From Victivallales bacterium (GTDB lineage: Bacteria; Verrucomicrobiota; Lentisphaeria; Oligosphaerales; Oligosphaeraceae), in assembly GCA_017543165.1 (NCBI GenBank), contig JAFYGL010000343.1:1-9212 (forward strand): DNA of 9,212 nucleotides, in the 5' to 3' direction. Positions 1-6,404 of this stretch are shown here, piece after piece. A program made the position numbers and the translations under genes. The notes under the pieces were generated by a model, which ran no database searches, had not been told where the DNA came from, and saw nothing but the letters and a program-made list of their open reading frames with translations. Each line of letters opens with the position of its first letter. Within the stretch, counting starts at the first letter, position 1.

Positions 1-654
1 CTGGCTAATTTTACCTTCGCTGTTGGTTGTGGCATTGTAGAATGTGTGGCGTCCCTTGTAGGTATTATAATAATGATTTTCCAATGAAGTGTCTTCAAGT
101 GTGAGGTTCCAGGTTTCGAAGATATAACCCATTTGCGAAGGATATTTGACCTCATGCGCATACCATGTGGCCCTGTAGTCTGTGCCAGTGCTTTTTCCGC
201 CGATTCCGTAGGTGGGAATTCCATAATGGGGGGTCCACCACATTGTTGGCAATGCGTATGCTGATGGGCAATGGAAGACTCCTTTCGCCCATTCGGCAGG
301 AAGAGAGCCCCAGCGCGTGGCTGCGGTTCCATTGGCATTCTTGGCCTCACCGCCGCTTATATATGGCGCGGCAAATATCGTATATGGCACGGACCCGCTA
401 ATTTCTTTGGTTCTTTCCTCATTAACGTAGTTGGGATCCTGTGAATGAATGGCACTTTCGTAAGGAAGAATGAAGTCATCCCAGTCCATGTAGTATTGTA
501 TGCAGCCGAACACCACCTGCTTCATGTTGCTGGCGCAGGAGATGACTCTGCTCTTTTCCCTTGCCTTGCTCAATGCAGGCAACAGCATTGCCGCCAGAAT
601 CGCGATGATCGCGATCACCACCAGCAGTTCAATCAAAGTGAAGAACTTTTTCAT
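1..654 (-). CDS. Type II secretion/type IV pilin-like pseudopilin, C-terminus cut by window edge
   Basis: Read on the minus strand from ATG 654-652, the frame stays open to base 1 (218 codons). Residues 1-28 are a class III prepilin signal: two lysines, then [20 protein letters not shown] and PAL. The conserved Glu (+5 of the mature protein) is E9. The residue before the expected cleavage site is Phe4 rather than the usual Gly, so processing is uncertain. Residues 40-46 (CASNMKQ) match the segment after the helix in the DUF1559/H-X9-DG pseudopilins that are expanded in Planctomycetes, Verrucomicrobia and Lentisphaerae. H203 followed nine residues later by E213-G214 may be a degenerate H-X9-DG motif. 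An AAGGAAA site (661-667) lies about 7 nt upstream of the ATG. Such proteins sit in the inner membrane or periplasm as (pseudo)pilus subunits; in these phyla most have no assigned function. The family call is firm, the role is not. Confidence 0.93.
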   Translation of the reverse strand, partial: MKKFFTLIELLVVIAIIAILAAMLLPALSKAREKSRVISCASNMKQVVFGCIQYYMDWDDFILPYESAIHSQDPNYVNEERTKEISGSVPYTIFAAPYISGGEAKNANGTAATRWGSLPAEWAKGVFHCPSAYALPTMWWTPHYGIPTYGIGGKSTGTDYRATWYAHEVKYPSQMGYIFETWNLTLEDTSLENHYYNTYKGRHTFYNATTNSEGKISQ

Positions 655-713
655 TGCTTGTTTCCTTATTTGTTAAATATCGCCGATTCAAATTCATTTT
701 CATGCTTGTCCAT

Positions 714-741
714 ATTTTAGCAAACTTTTGGGCGTCCGCAA
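714..741 (-). promoter_or_regulatory. Candidate sigma70-type promoter for the pseudopilin gene
   Basis: On the minus strand, TTGCGG (736-741) and TAAAAT (714-719) are separated by 16 nt. The -10 matches the consensus at 5 of 6 positions; the -35 is weak. The start site would fall near 707, giving a leader of about 50 nt. The rest of the 655-899 gap holds no open frame. No equally good plus-strand promoter for the aminotransferase was found; TTGAAA at 814-819 lacks a well-spaced -10. Confidence 0.4.
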
Positions 742-899
742 TAGGCAGAGAATAATTTTGTTTGCGTGGGCAGTTGCTTATGTGCCCGCAAATACTTTTT
801 GCCCTGCGGCAGCTTGAAATTAGGTTAAAATGGATAAGTTACGGCAAACGACGAAAAAAGTCGCATTGTGCAATGTAAAATTCAACAAGGAGTTTTGGA

Positions 900-2108
900 A
901 TGACAGAGTTGGCAATCAATGGCGGACCAGCGGTGTTTGGTGGAGTTAGGGCGGACAGTTTTGCGCCAAAATGGCCTATACCATATCCAGAGACGGAGGC
1001 GAAACTGCTGGAAGTTTACCGTTCCAGCCTGTGGGGCGGCTGCCGCAAATACGAGCAGCAGCTTATGACTGACTTCGCGGCCTGGGCGGGCGCAAAGTAT
1101 TCAGTGTGGATGTGCAATGGCACCACCACCCTGGAATGCGCGCTGATTGCATTGGGCGTTGGACCTGGCGACGAAGTCATCGTGCCAGGCGTGTCATGGG
1201 CCGCCACTGCGCAGACGCCAATATACGTGGGCGCCAAGACCGTGTTTGTGGACATTGACCCAGAGACCATGTGCATAGACCCAGCCAAGATCGAGGAGGC
1301 AATCACACCCCGCGCAAAGGCAATCATTCCTGTGCACCTGTTCTCCGCAATTGCGGACATGGACAAGATCAACGCAATTGCCAAGAAGCACAACCTCTAC
1401 GTCATCGAGGACTGCGCCCATGCACATGGCGCCAAGCAGCACGGCATTGGCGTCGGCGTGCTGGGGGACATCGGCAGCTTCTCGTTTCAGTTGTCCAAGC
1501 TGATGACCGCTGGCGAAGGCGGCTGCTGCATCACCAACAATGACGACTATGCGGACAAGGTGATGCGCGCCAGCCACATCGGCACATCCCGCTTCAATCC
1601 AGGCGTGAAGCCTCCCATGGGGCTGCTTTGCCACCAGTACAGGATGACCGAATTCCAGGCCGCCATCATCCTTGACCAGCTGGCGCACCAGGACGAGCTC
1701 CGCGCAAAGAGAATGCAGCAGTTCCGCAAGCTGGAGAAGCTGCTGGAAGGCGTGCCAGGCATCAGGTTGCAGAAGACTTCCTGCCCGGACGATTTGCGGG
1801 CATTCTACTTCATCTGCTTCATACTGAAACTGGAGGAGTTGAAGCCTGGCATCGACAGGGACACAGTCATGAAGGCTCTGGAGGCGGAGGGCGTTTTCCT
1901 CAACATAGGCTGGGGCTATCCCATCTACGGCATGGGCATCTGGAACGCACGGCCTGAAGTGTATGAGAAGAAGGACACGACAAACTGCGACGAACTCATG
2001 TACAAGAGGCAGCTGGTCTGCACTGGAAACATGCTGCTTACTGACGACGATGTGATTTCCAAGTTCGCTGAGGCGATTGACAAGGTCATGAGGGCATACG
2101 CCCGCTAA
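900..2108 (+). CDS. DegT/DnrJ/EryC1/StrS family PLP-dependent aminotransferase (scyllo-inosose/AHBA synthase-like)
   Basis: A 402-residue fold-type I aminotransferase, the usual family length. Visible landmarks are the N-terminal LAINGGPAVF segment typical of the StsC/AHBA-synthase subgroup, cofactor-phosphate residues in NGTTTLE (73-79), the strand VIVPGVSWAATA (93-104), IPVHLFS (143-149), the pyridine-nitrogen aspartate D171 in EDCAHAHGA, and the Schiff-base lysine K200 in SFSFQLSKLMTAGEGG. With K200 and D171 intact it should be catalytically active. Members transfer an amino group, usually from Glu or Gln, to keto-sugars or keto-cyclitols, and some run in the catabolic direction. The start is fixed by AAGGAG (887-892), 7 nt upstream of the ATG. 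The TIM-barrel gene begins 18 nt after the stop, indicating an operon. Subgroup resemblance suggests an inosose-like substrate, but this is inference; no nucleotide-sugar synthesis genes are adjacent. Confidence 0.93.
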   Translation: MTELAINGGPAVFGGVRADSFAPKWPIPYPETEAKLLEVYRSSLWGGCRKYEQQLMTDFAAWAGAKYSVWMCNGTTTLECALIALGVGPGDEVIVPGVSWAATAQTPIYVGAKTVFVDIDPETMCIDPAKIEEAITPRAKAIIPVHLFSAIADMDKINAIAKKHNLYVIEDCAHAHGAKQHGIGVGVLGDIGSFSFQLSKLMTAGEGGCCITNNDDYADKVMRASHIGTSRFNPGVKPPMGLLCHQYRMTEFQAAIILDQLAHQDELRAKRMQQFRKLEKLLEGVPGIRLQKTSCPDDLRAFYFICFILKLEELKPGIDRDTVMKALEAEGVFLNIGWGYPIYGMGIWNARPEVYEKKDTTNCDELMYKRQLVCTGNMLLTDDDVISKFAEAIDKVMRAYAR

Positions 2109-2126
2109 TTCACAAGGAGTAATACT

Positions 2127-2879
2127 ATGGTTAAGTTTGGCGTGGCCGACTACGGCGTCGATGTGTGGGAAGGAGGCAACTACTGCCTGGAGCAAAGGCT
2201 GCTGAAACTCAAGGAAATAGGATATGACGGCATTGAACGGCTGAAGGGCCAGGATTTGTCCGAGGCGTTCAACAACGCAATCACATTCCACAGGAACGGA
2301 ATGGACTTTGCATGCGCTGATATGCCCACGCCTGAATTCACGTTCAGGTGCGCCGCCGCATTCGGCAAGTCCTACGTGTGGATGCCTTCCAAGGGACGGG
2401 AGAACCTGGATATCGACGTGTATTGCAGGCGCTGCCGCGTGTTTGCCGAGGCTGGGGCCTACTACGGCGTGAAATGCGCGCTCCACAACCACATGGGCAA
2501 CCGCATCGAATCCCAGGATGAACTGGAGTATTTCATGAAGGAGGTGCCGCAGGCCACACTGCTTCTGGATGTGGGGCACCTGGCTGGCGTTGGCGGAGAC
2601 AACCTCTACATTCTGGAGAAGTATTTCGACCGCTTGTCATCCATCCACCTGAAAGGCGTGGTGAAGAAGGACATGGACGCGCCGATGTCCACCTGGTGGA
2701 ACAAATACCGCCTTTGCAGCATACTTGAGGACCAGCTGGGAATCGACTTCAAGGGCATCCTCAAGATATTGAAGAAGCGCAACTACGACGGCTGGATACT
2801 GGTGGAACACGACACCCATCTGCGCTCCCCGTACGAGGACCTAAAGGAGGCCCTGGCCTACATCAAGGCCAACTTCTGA
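2127..2879 (+). CDS. Sugar phosphate isomerase/epimerase family TIM barrel (IolE/IolI-like, AP_endonuc_2 fold)
   Basis: A 250-residue cytoplasmic xylose-isomerase-like TIM barrel (PF01261 type). Candidate metal and active-site positions lie at strand ends as the fold requires: E37 in DGIE, H120 and H122 in ALHNHMG, D148 and H151 in LLLDVGHLAG, H174 in SSIHLKG, and E227 in WILVEHD. The order HNHxG, LDVGH, HLKG, DGWxxVEHD resembles inosose dehydratase (IolE) more than true xylose isomerase; IolI and hydroxypyruvate isomerase-like proteins are alternatives. The start is supported by AAGGAG (2114-2119), 7 nt upstream. It is the second gene of an operon with the aminotransferase, so a keto-cyclitol or keto-sugar made or used by that enzyme is the likely substrate. 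No signal peptide is seen. The family is secure; the exact reaction is not determinable here. Confidence 0.9.
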   Translation: MVKFGVADYGVDVWEGGNYCLEQRLLKLKEIGYDGIERLKGQDLSEAFNNAITFHRNGMDFACADMPTPEFTFRCAAAFGKSYVWMPSKGRENLDIDVYCRRCRVFAEAGAYYGVKCALHNHMGNRIESQDELEYFMKEVPQATLLLDVGHLAGVGGDNLYILEKYFDRLSSIHLKGVVKKDMDAPMSTWWNKYRLCSILEDQLGIDFKGILKILKKRNYDGWILVEHDTHLRSPYEDLKEALAYIKANF

Positions 2880-2887
2880 TTATGCAT

Positions 2888-2903
2888 TGCGCGGAACCGC
2901 GCA
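2888..2903 (+). other. Short GC-rich stem-loop just after the TIM-barrel gene
   Basis: TGCGCG and CGCGCA form a perfect 6-bp stem around the loop GAAC, starting 9 nt after the stop codon. No U-tract follows, so it is not a canonical intrinsic terminator. It could stabilise the mRNA 3' end. Confidence 0.4.
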
Positions 2904-2982
2904 GTAAAATCGTACAGCGCATACTAACGTGCACATTTTTTTTCAAAAATGCGGCATGGCGGTTTGCAAAAAACACAAATCG

Positions 2983-3006
2983 CGGTATGTTTTGCCGTTG
3001 TTTTTT
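2983..3006 (+). terminator. Weak intrinsic terminator after the aminotransferase/TIM-barrel operon
   Basis: CGGTA (2983-2987) pairs with TGCCG (2993-2997) across the loop TGTTT, with one G-U pair; G2982 and T2998 can add another. TTGTTTTTT (2998-3006) follows immediately and an A-rich stretch precedes. The stem is short, so efficiency may be low. The rest of 2880-3082 contains no gene. Confidence 0.4.
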
Positions 3007-3082
3007 CTAATTGTGGTTGGCGTGGCAGCAGTGATGCGTGACGCGCCATAGTTTAATCCTTGACAAACAGGAAGAAGGTACC

Positions 3083-3172
3083 ATGGGTTCAGTAAAGAAG
3101 AAGAGGCGGAAGAAGATTGCGAAGCATAAGCGCCGCAAGCAGCTGAAGGCAATGCGCCACAAGAAGAAGTAA
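3083..3172 (+). CDS. bS22/mS38 (AURKAIP1/COX24 domain) small basic ribosomal protein
   Basis: A 29-codon frame starting MGSVKKKRRKKIAKHKRRKQ and ending LKAMRHKKK. Seventeen of 29 residues are Lys or Arg, with two His and no acidic residue. This matches the AURKAIP1/COX24 pattern: the mycobacterial small-subunit protein bS22 starts MGSV-KKRRK in the same way, Bacteroidota homologues end in a similar RHKKK, and the mitochondrial relative is mS38. Such proteins bind rRNA on the small subunit near the decoding region. The purine-rich stretch AGGAAGAAGG (3069-3078) gives GAAGG 4 nt or AGGA 10 nt before the ATG. A TTTAAT hexamer at 3052-3057 might be a -10 element, but no good -35 is present. The gene appears to be monocistronic. 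The main doubt is its small size, but the family signature is strong. Confidence 0.85.
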   Translation: MGSVKKKRRKKIAKHKRRKQLKAMRHKKK

Positions 3173-3186
3173 TTCATATCTGTAAT

Positions 3187-3207
3187 GCGCGGCATTAAAG
3201 CCTGCGC
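3187..3207 (+). other. Small stem-loop downstream of the bS22-like gene
   Basis: GCGCGG (3187-3192) pairs with CTGCGC (3202-3207), including one G-U pair, across a 9-nt loop. It lies 14 nt after the stop codon and is not followed by a T-run, so it is a possible mRNA end structure rather than a clear terminator. Confidence 0.3.
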
Positions 3208-3230
3208 TTGCAGTTGAAACTGATTCTAGA

Positions 3231-3250
3231 CTGCCGTAACGCCACGGTAG
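3231..3250 (+). promoter_or_regulatory. Leader stem-loop just upstream of the TPR lipoprotein ribosome binding site
   Basis: CTGCCGT (3231-3237) and ACGGTAG (3244-3250) form a 7-bp stem with one G-U pair and the loop AACGCC. It ends 6 nt before the AGGAG site (3257-3261) of the next gene, so it would lie in the 5' leader next to the ribosome binding site. A regulatory role is inferred only from position. Confidence 0.35.
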
Positions 3251-3268
3251 AACACCAGGAGAACACTT

Positions 3269-5089
3269 ATGTCGCGTACATACGTCTTTGTAATTTTGAC
3301 TTTGGTGGCTGTGGTTTTTCTTGGTGTTGGGTGTCGCACATTCAGCGAAGATGTTAAGGACGAGGCTCCCTCTGCGGAGTCTCGTCCTTCTTTGTCTTCG
3401 GAAGATGCCCAGGAGCAGAAGGCCGCGCCTGAGCAGAAGACTGCGCCTTTTGACAATGAGATTGGTACCAATGCGGAAAATGAGTTCAAGGCGGGAAGGG
3501 AGGCCGAGAAGCATTTAAAGGCGAATCCTCCTCCAGCCGAGGCGAAAAAGTATGTTGAGCAGGCCGAGGCTCATTATTTCAATGCCATGGAAGTTGCGCC
3601 TGGAAAGGTTGCCTATGTGGAGGCTTGGGCGCGTGTGGCATTGAAGGCGCTGCCTCTGGAGAAATGCGAGGCTAAACTTGCGCCTCTGGCGAATAAGCAT
3701 CCAGGTTCGCAGCAGCTGGTGATAGTGTATTCAAGGCTGCTGTCCAGGCAGAAAAAATACCAGCAGGCATTGGAGGCATTGCAGGGCTGCCTTGAAATCA
3801 ACATGGATTCAACCTTGCTTTGCCGCGAGATGCTGCTCCTTTATTTTGAGGCGGGGAAAGTCGCCCAGGCCAAGGAATTCTATGAGTGGATGTTGGAGAA
3901 CAACCTTCTCATGCCAGAGGAACTTGTCTTATATGGCGCCTGCTGGAGGTCCTGCCGCAATGCCCTTGTAAAAGGGGAAAAGGACAAGTTGCCAGAAGGC
4001 TTCAATTATACGAAAGAGCAATGCGATGCAATATTGCATGATATCTCGCTTACGGCATGCGATATGGGCGAGAACCTTGTAAAGGAAAGTGATTTGCGGA
4101 TAATTTGCGGCATAGGTCTGTTTCTTGCGGAAGTCGGGGAAAAGGAACTGCACAGCACATTTGTGCAAAAGAAGGCGTCAATACCAGAAATATGCAACAC
4201 GGTTGCATTCATGCTGATGATTGTGGAGACCAACTGGATTCTGGGAGACAAGGAACGGGCAATGGCGGCGGCGGCCATATTGGAGCGCAACAGGAACAAT
4301 CTGAATGACGAGGTCCTTTTCAGATTGATTGGATGCTTCGTCAAGATGAAGGAACCAGCCCATGCCGCAAGAATGCTGGAAACTCTTGCCCTGCGCCGGA
4401 AGGAGCCTGATCCCAAGCTTCTTGACGAACTGATGATGCAGTATCTCCTTGCCAAGGAATATGACAATGTCATTCTTTCCTTCCAGATGTATGGGACACC
4501 CACCGATTTCGGCAGGTACGCGGTGGGCATGGCGTACAAGACAAAGGAGAACTACCGTGCCGCATACAGGGAACTCTGCATGATAGCGGGCAGCGAAAAT
4601 CCCGTCAATGGCTTTTGGCTTTACATGCAGCTGTCCATGGTCTGCCAGAAATTGAACAAGCGTGATGAGGCAGTCAAGTATGGAGAGAAGGCATGGAAGA
4701 TGAAGCCAGACGAACCCACGCTTTGTAATTTCTACGGCTATACCTTGGCTGACTATGGCTTGCAGCTGGAACTGGCGCAGGAACTTATAGACAAGGCGGT
4801 CAAGGCGGAGCCTAGGAACGTGGCCTATCTTGATAGCCTGGCGTGGGTTCTGTTCAAGCGCGGAGACAGCGTAAAGGCAGAGGAAATCATGCGAAAAGTG
4901 CTTGAGATAGGTCTTGGCGACAATGGTGATGACGAAGAAATACAACTCCACCTGGGAGACATCTTTTTCGCCAATGGCAAGAAGGACGAGGCCTTGAACT
5001 ACTGGAAGCTTGCCTTGAAACTGACCAAGGATGCAAATATCAAAAAGGAACTGGAACAAAAGATAAAGGCGAATAGCCAGGAGAAGTGA
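3269..5089 (+). CDS. TPR-repeat lipoprotein, probably envelope-anchored
   Basis: A 606-residue protein. Residues 5-21 form a hydrophobic signal ending FLGVGC, a lipobox with Cys22 as the predicted acylated residue; Arg follows it, so there is no Asp+2 inner-membrane retention signal. Residues 23-62 are a charged, Ala/Pro/Glu-rich linker. The rest is helical and TPR-like: an early pair around 150-215, a degenerate middle, and well-preserved C-terminal repeats at about 450-480, 484-516, 518-549 and 556-590. The C-terminal pattern NFYGYTLADYG, AYLDSLAWVLFKRG, HLGDIFFANGKKDEA is a widespread bacterial TPR arrangement. These proteins act as scaffolds at the envelope; no enzymatic motif is seen. 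The start is supported by AGGAG (3257-3261), 7 nt before the ATG. Its TGA lies 2 nt before the preferred nagA start, so the two are probably translationally coupled. The binding partner is unknown. Confidence 0.9.
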   Translation: MSRTYVFVILTLVAVVFLGVGCRTFSEDVKDEAPSAESRPSLSSEDAQEQKAAPEQKTAPFDNEIGTNAENEFKAGREAEKHLKANPPPAEAKKYVEQAEAHYFNAMEVAPGKVAYVEAWARVALKALPLEKCEAKLAPLANKHPGSQQLVIVYSRLLSRQKKYQQALEALQGCLEINMDSTLLCREMLLLYFEAGKVAQAKEFYEWMLENNLLMPEELVLYGACWRSCRNALVKGEKDKLPEGFNYTKEQCDAILHDISLTACDMGENLVKESDLRIICGIGLFLAEVGEKELHSTFVQKKASIPEICNTVAFMLMIVETNWILGDKERAMAAAAILERNRNNLNDEVLFRLIGCFVKMKEPAHAARMLETLALRRKEPDPKLLDELMMQYLLAKEYDNVILSFQMYGTPTDFGRYAVGMAYKTKENYRAAYRELCMIAGSENPVNGFWLYMQLSMVCQKLNKRDEAVKYGEKAWKMKPDEPTLCNFYGYTLADYGLQLELAQELIDKAVKAEPRNVAYLDSLAWVLFKRGDSVKAEEIMRKVLEIGLGDNGDDEEIQLHLGDIFFANGKKDEALNYWKLALKLTKDANIKKELEQKIKANSQEK

Positions 5090-5091
5090 AT

Positions 5092-6237
5092 ATGTCGTTG
5101 CTGATTAAGAATGCCCATTTGATTACACCGGGAATTGACGCGGAAGGCGTCGCTGTCCTTGTGGAGGGAAAGCGCATAGCCGATGTTTTCTATGCAGGCG
5201 AGGAATTGCCGAAGGCGGATGAATGCTATGATGCGGCGGGCAATATGCTCATGCCTGGCTTTATCGACATGCATTGCCATGGCGGCATGTCCTACGAGAC
5301 CACTTCATTGAAGGCGGAGGCAATGCCCACCATTGCCCAAGCCAAGATGAAGGAAGGCGTGACTTCTTTCTGCCCTACTACGCTGACTCTTTCCCAGGAG
5401 CAGCTGGAAAGCAGCCTGGCCTTGATTGAGAAATACAGAAAAGCCCCGAAATACACAAAGGTTATAGGCACGCACCTGGAGGGACCATACGTGAACCCCA
5501 AGTGCGCAGGCGCCCAGAATCCCGCATATCTGCGCAATCCCAATATTGATGAGGTGCGCCGCCTCAATGCAATATCGCCTGTGTCGCTTATGACATACGC
5601 GGTCGAACTGGATGGGGCGGTCCCCTTCACCAGCCAGCTTTGCAATGAAGGCATAATCCCCAGTTGCGGGCATACCAATGCCACCAAGGCGCAGTTCATG
5701 GCGGCCAAGGCAAAGGGGCTTTCACGCCTTACCCACTTCTGCAACCAGATGACAAAGTTGCACCACCGCGAAATCGGCATGGTCGGCACTGGTCTGCTGG
5801 ACGACGATGTGTATGTGGAGATGATCTGCGACAAGATACATCTCTGCCCTGACATGATTGCACTGGCTTTCAAGGTGAAGCCCATTGAGCGCATAATCCT
5901 CATCACCGACGCCATGGAGGCCACTGGCCTGCCTGATGGCGACTACCAGATCGGCGGCCTTGCCGTGGTTGTCAGGGACGGAGCCGCGCGTCTCAAGGAG
6001 AATATCGACGCCCTGGCGGGCAGCACGCTCCAGTTCAACCGTGCATTGAAGAATGTGTATGAAATCACGGGCATTCCATTGAAGGAACTGGTACGCACCA
6101 CATCCTTGAACCAGGCGCAGGAAATGCACATCACTGACCTGGGCAAAATCGCTCCTGGATATGTGGCGGACATGGCATTGCTGGACAAGGACTTCAATGT
6201 GAAGGCCGTATTCATCGACGGCTCACTCAAAGGGTAG
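5092..6237 (+). CDS. nagA: N-acetylglucosamine-6-phosphate deacetylase
   Basis: A 381-residue amidohydrolase, the normal length for NagA, converting GlcNAc-6-P to GlcN-6-P and acetate in the cytoplasm. Visible motifs: PGFIDMHCHGG with H61 and H63; THLEGPYVNP with the metal ligand E130; GHTNAT with H194; THFCNQM with H215; HHREIG with R226, matching the phosphate-binding Arg of E. coli NagA; DKIHL with H250; and ITDAMEATG with the catalytic D273. Where the family usually reads GAH after the LEGP motif, this protein has GAQ (Q142), and THFCNQM replaces the common THLxNAM. A GTG at 5086 in the same frame would add two residues, but AGGAG (5079-5083) sits only 2 nt from it and 8 nt from the ATG at 5092, so the ATG is preferred. 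Its last codons and TAG stop lie inside the left arm of a large palindrome. NagA function is well supported; a variant N-acetyl-amino-sugar phosphate is possible. Confidence 0.93.
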   Translation: MSLLIKNAHLITPGIDAEGVAVLVEGKRIADVFYAGEELPKADECYDAAGNMLMPGFIDMHCHGGMSYETTSLKAEAMPTIAQAKMKEGVTSFCPTTLTLSQEQLESSLALIEKYRKAPKYTKVIGTHLEGPYVNPKCAGAQNPAYLRNPNIDEVRRLNAISPVSLMTYAVELDGAVPFTSQLCNEGIIPSCGHTNATKAQFMAAKAKGLSRLTHFCNQMTKLHHREIGMVGTGLLDDDVYVEMICDKIHLCPDMIALAFKVKPIERIILITDAMEATGLPDGDYQIGGLAVVVRDGAARLKENIDALAGSTLQFNRALKNVYEITGIPLKELVRTTSLNQAQEMHITDLGKIAPGYVADMALLDKDFNVKAVFIDGSLKG

Positions 6238-6243
6238 TTTTCA

Positions 6244-6279
6244 GGGACCAAAGGGACAAAAGGGACCAAAGGGATAAAT
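6244..6279 (+). repeat. Tandem 9-bp repeat, left arm (GGGACCAAA units)
   Basis: Four consecutive 9-mers: GGGACCAAA, GGGACAAAA, GGGACCAAA, then the degenerate GGGATAAAT. The period is a multiple of three, so in the nagA frame past its stop they would read Gly-Thr-Lys repeats. Confidence 0.85.
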
Positions 6280-6293
6280 TGAGTGAATGTCCC

Positions 6294-6320
6294 TTTGGTC
6301 CCTTTGGTCTCTTTGGTCCC
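6294..6320 (-). repeat. Tandem 9-bp repeat, right arm (same unit inverted)
   Basis: Three consecutive plus-strand 9-mers TTTGGTCCC, TTTGGTCTC, TTTGGTCCC, the inverted form of the left-arm unit, preceded by a partial TCCC (6290-6293). The single T variant at 6310 distinguishes this copy from the left arm. Confidence 0.85.
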
Positions 6321-6404
6321 TGAAAACTACCCTTTAGGGCGTAAGATTAAAAATCTTTGCGTCTCTGGAATTTTGCGCTTCTGTGTTGGAATAGGGAGGA
6401 ATTT

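Larger units (their letters stand above)
6229..6335. repeat. Large inverted repeat: 46-nt arms, 15-nt loop, overlapping the nagA stop codon
   Basis: Bases 6229-6274 are the reverse complement of 6290-6335 at 44 of 46 positions. The two differences are 6254/6310 (G-U in RNA) and 6258/6306 (A against G). The loop is 6275-6289. The outer 15 nt of each arm (AAAGGGTAGTTTTCA and its complement) include the last two nagA codons' bases and its TAG; the inner part consists of 9-bp units. A transcript would form one very long hairpin. No T-run follows the right arm, so it is not a textbook terminator, although it may block transcription or protect the nagA mRNA end from 3' exonucleases. An inserted palindromic unit or a local inverted duplication could have produced it. 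Confidence 0.93.

Noticed and set aside
165..720. Two plus-strand frames (165-401 and 445-720) at the left end
   Set aside because: They are shadows of the minus-strand pseudopilin gene and its upstream region; the translations are low-complexity and lack ribosome binding sites.
1194..2579. A 461-codon minus-strand open frame antisense to the aminotransferase and TIM-barrel genes
   Set aside because: Its translation has no recognisable domain, it spans two well-supported opposite-strand genes with good ribosome binding sites, and such long antisense frames are expected from codon bias.
2964..2991. TTGCAA and TATGTT spaced by 16 nt as a promoter for the bS22-like gene
   Set aside because: Both hexamers match consensus at only 4 of 6 positions and the -10 lies within the better-supported terminator hairpin.
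3060..3065. A perfect TTGACA hexamer
   Set aside because: The matching -10 would fall inside the bS22-like coding sequence, so it cannot drive that gene, and no TATAAT-like hexamer is seen at the right distance.
6343..6358. AAGATT-AAA-AATCTT hairpin followed by T as a terminator after nagA
   Set aside because: The stem is only AT-rich 6 bp and the following T-run is a single base before GC; it is too weak to call.
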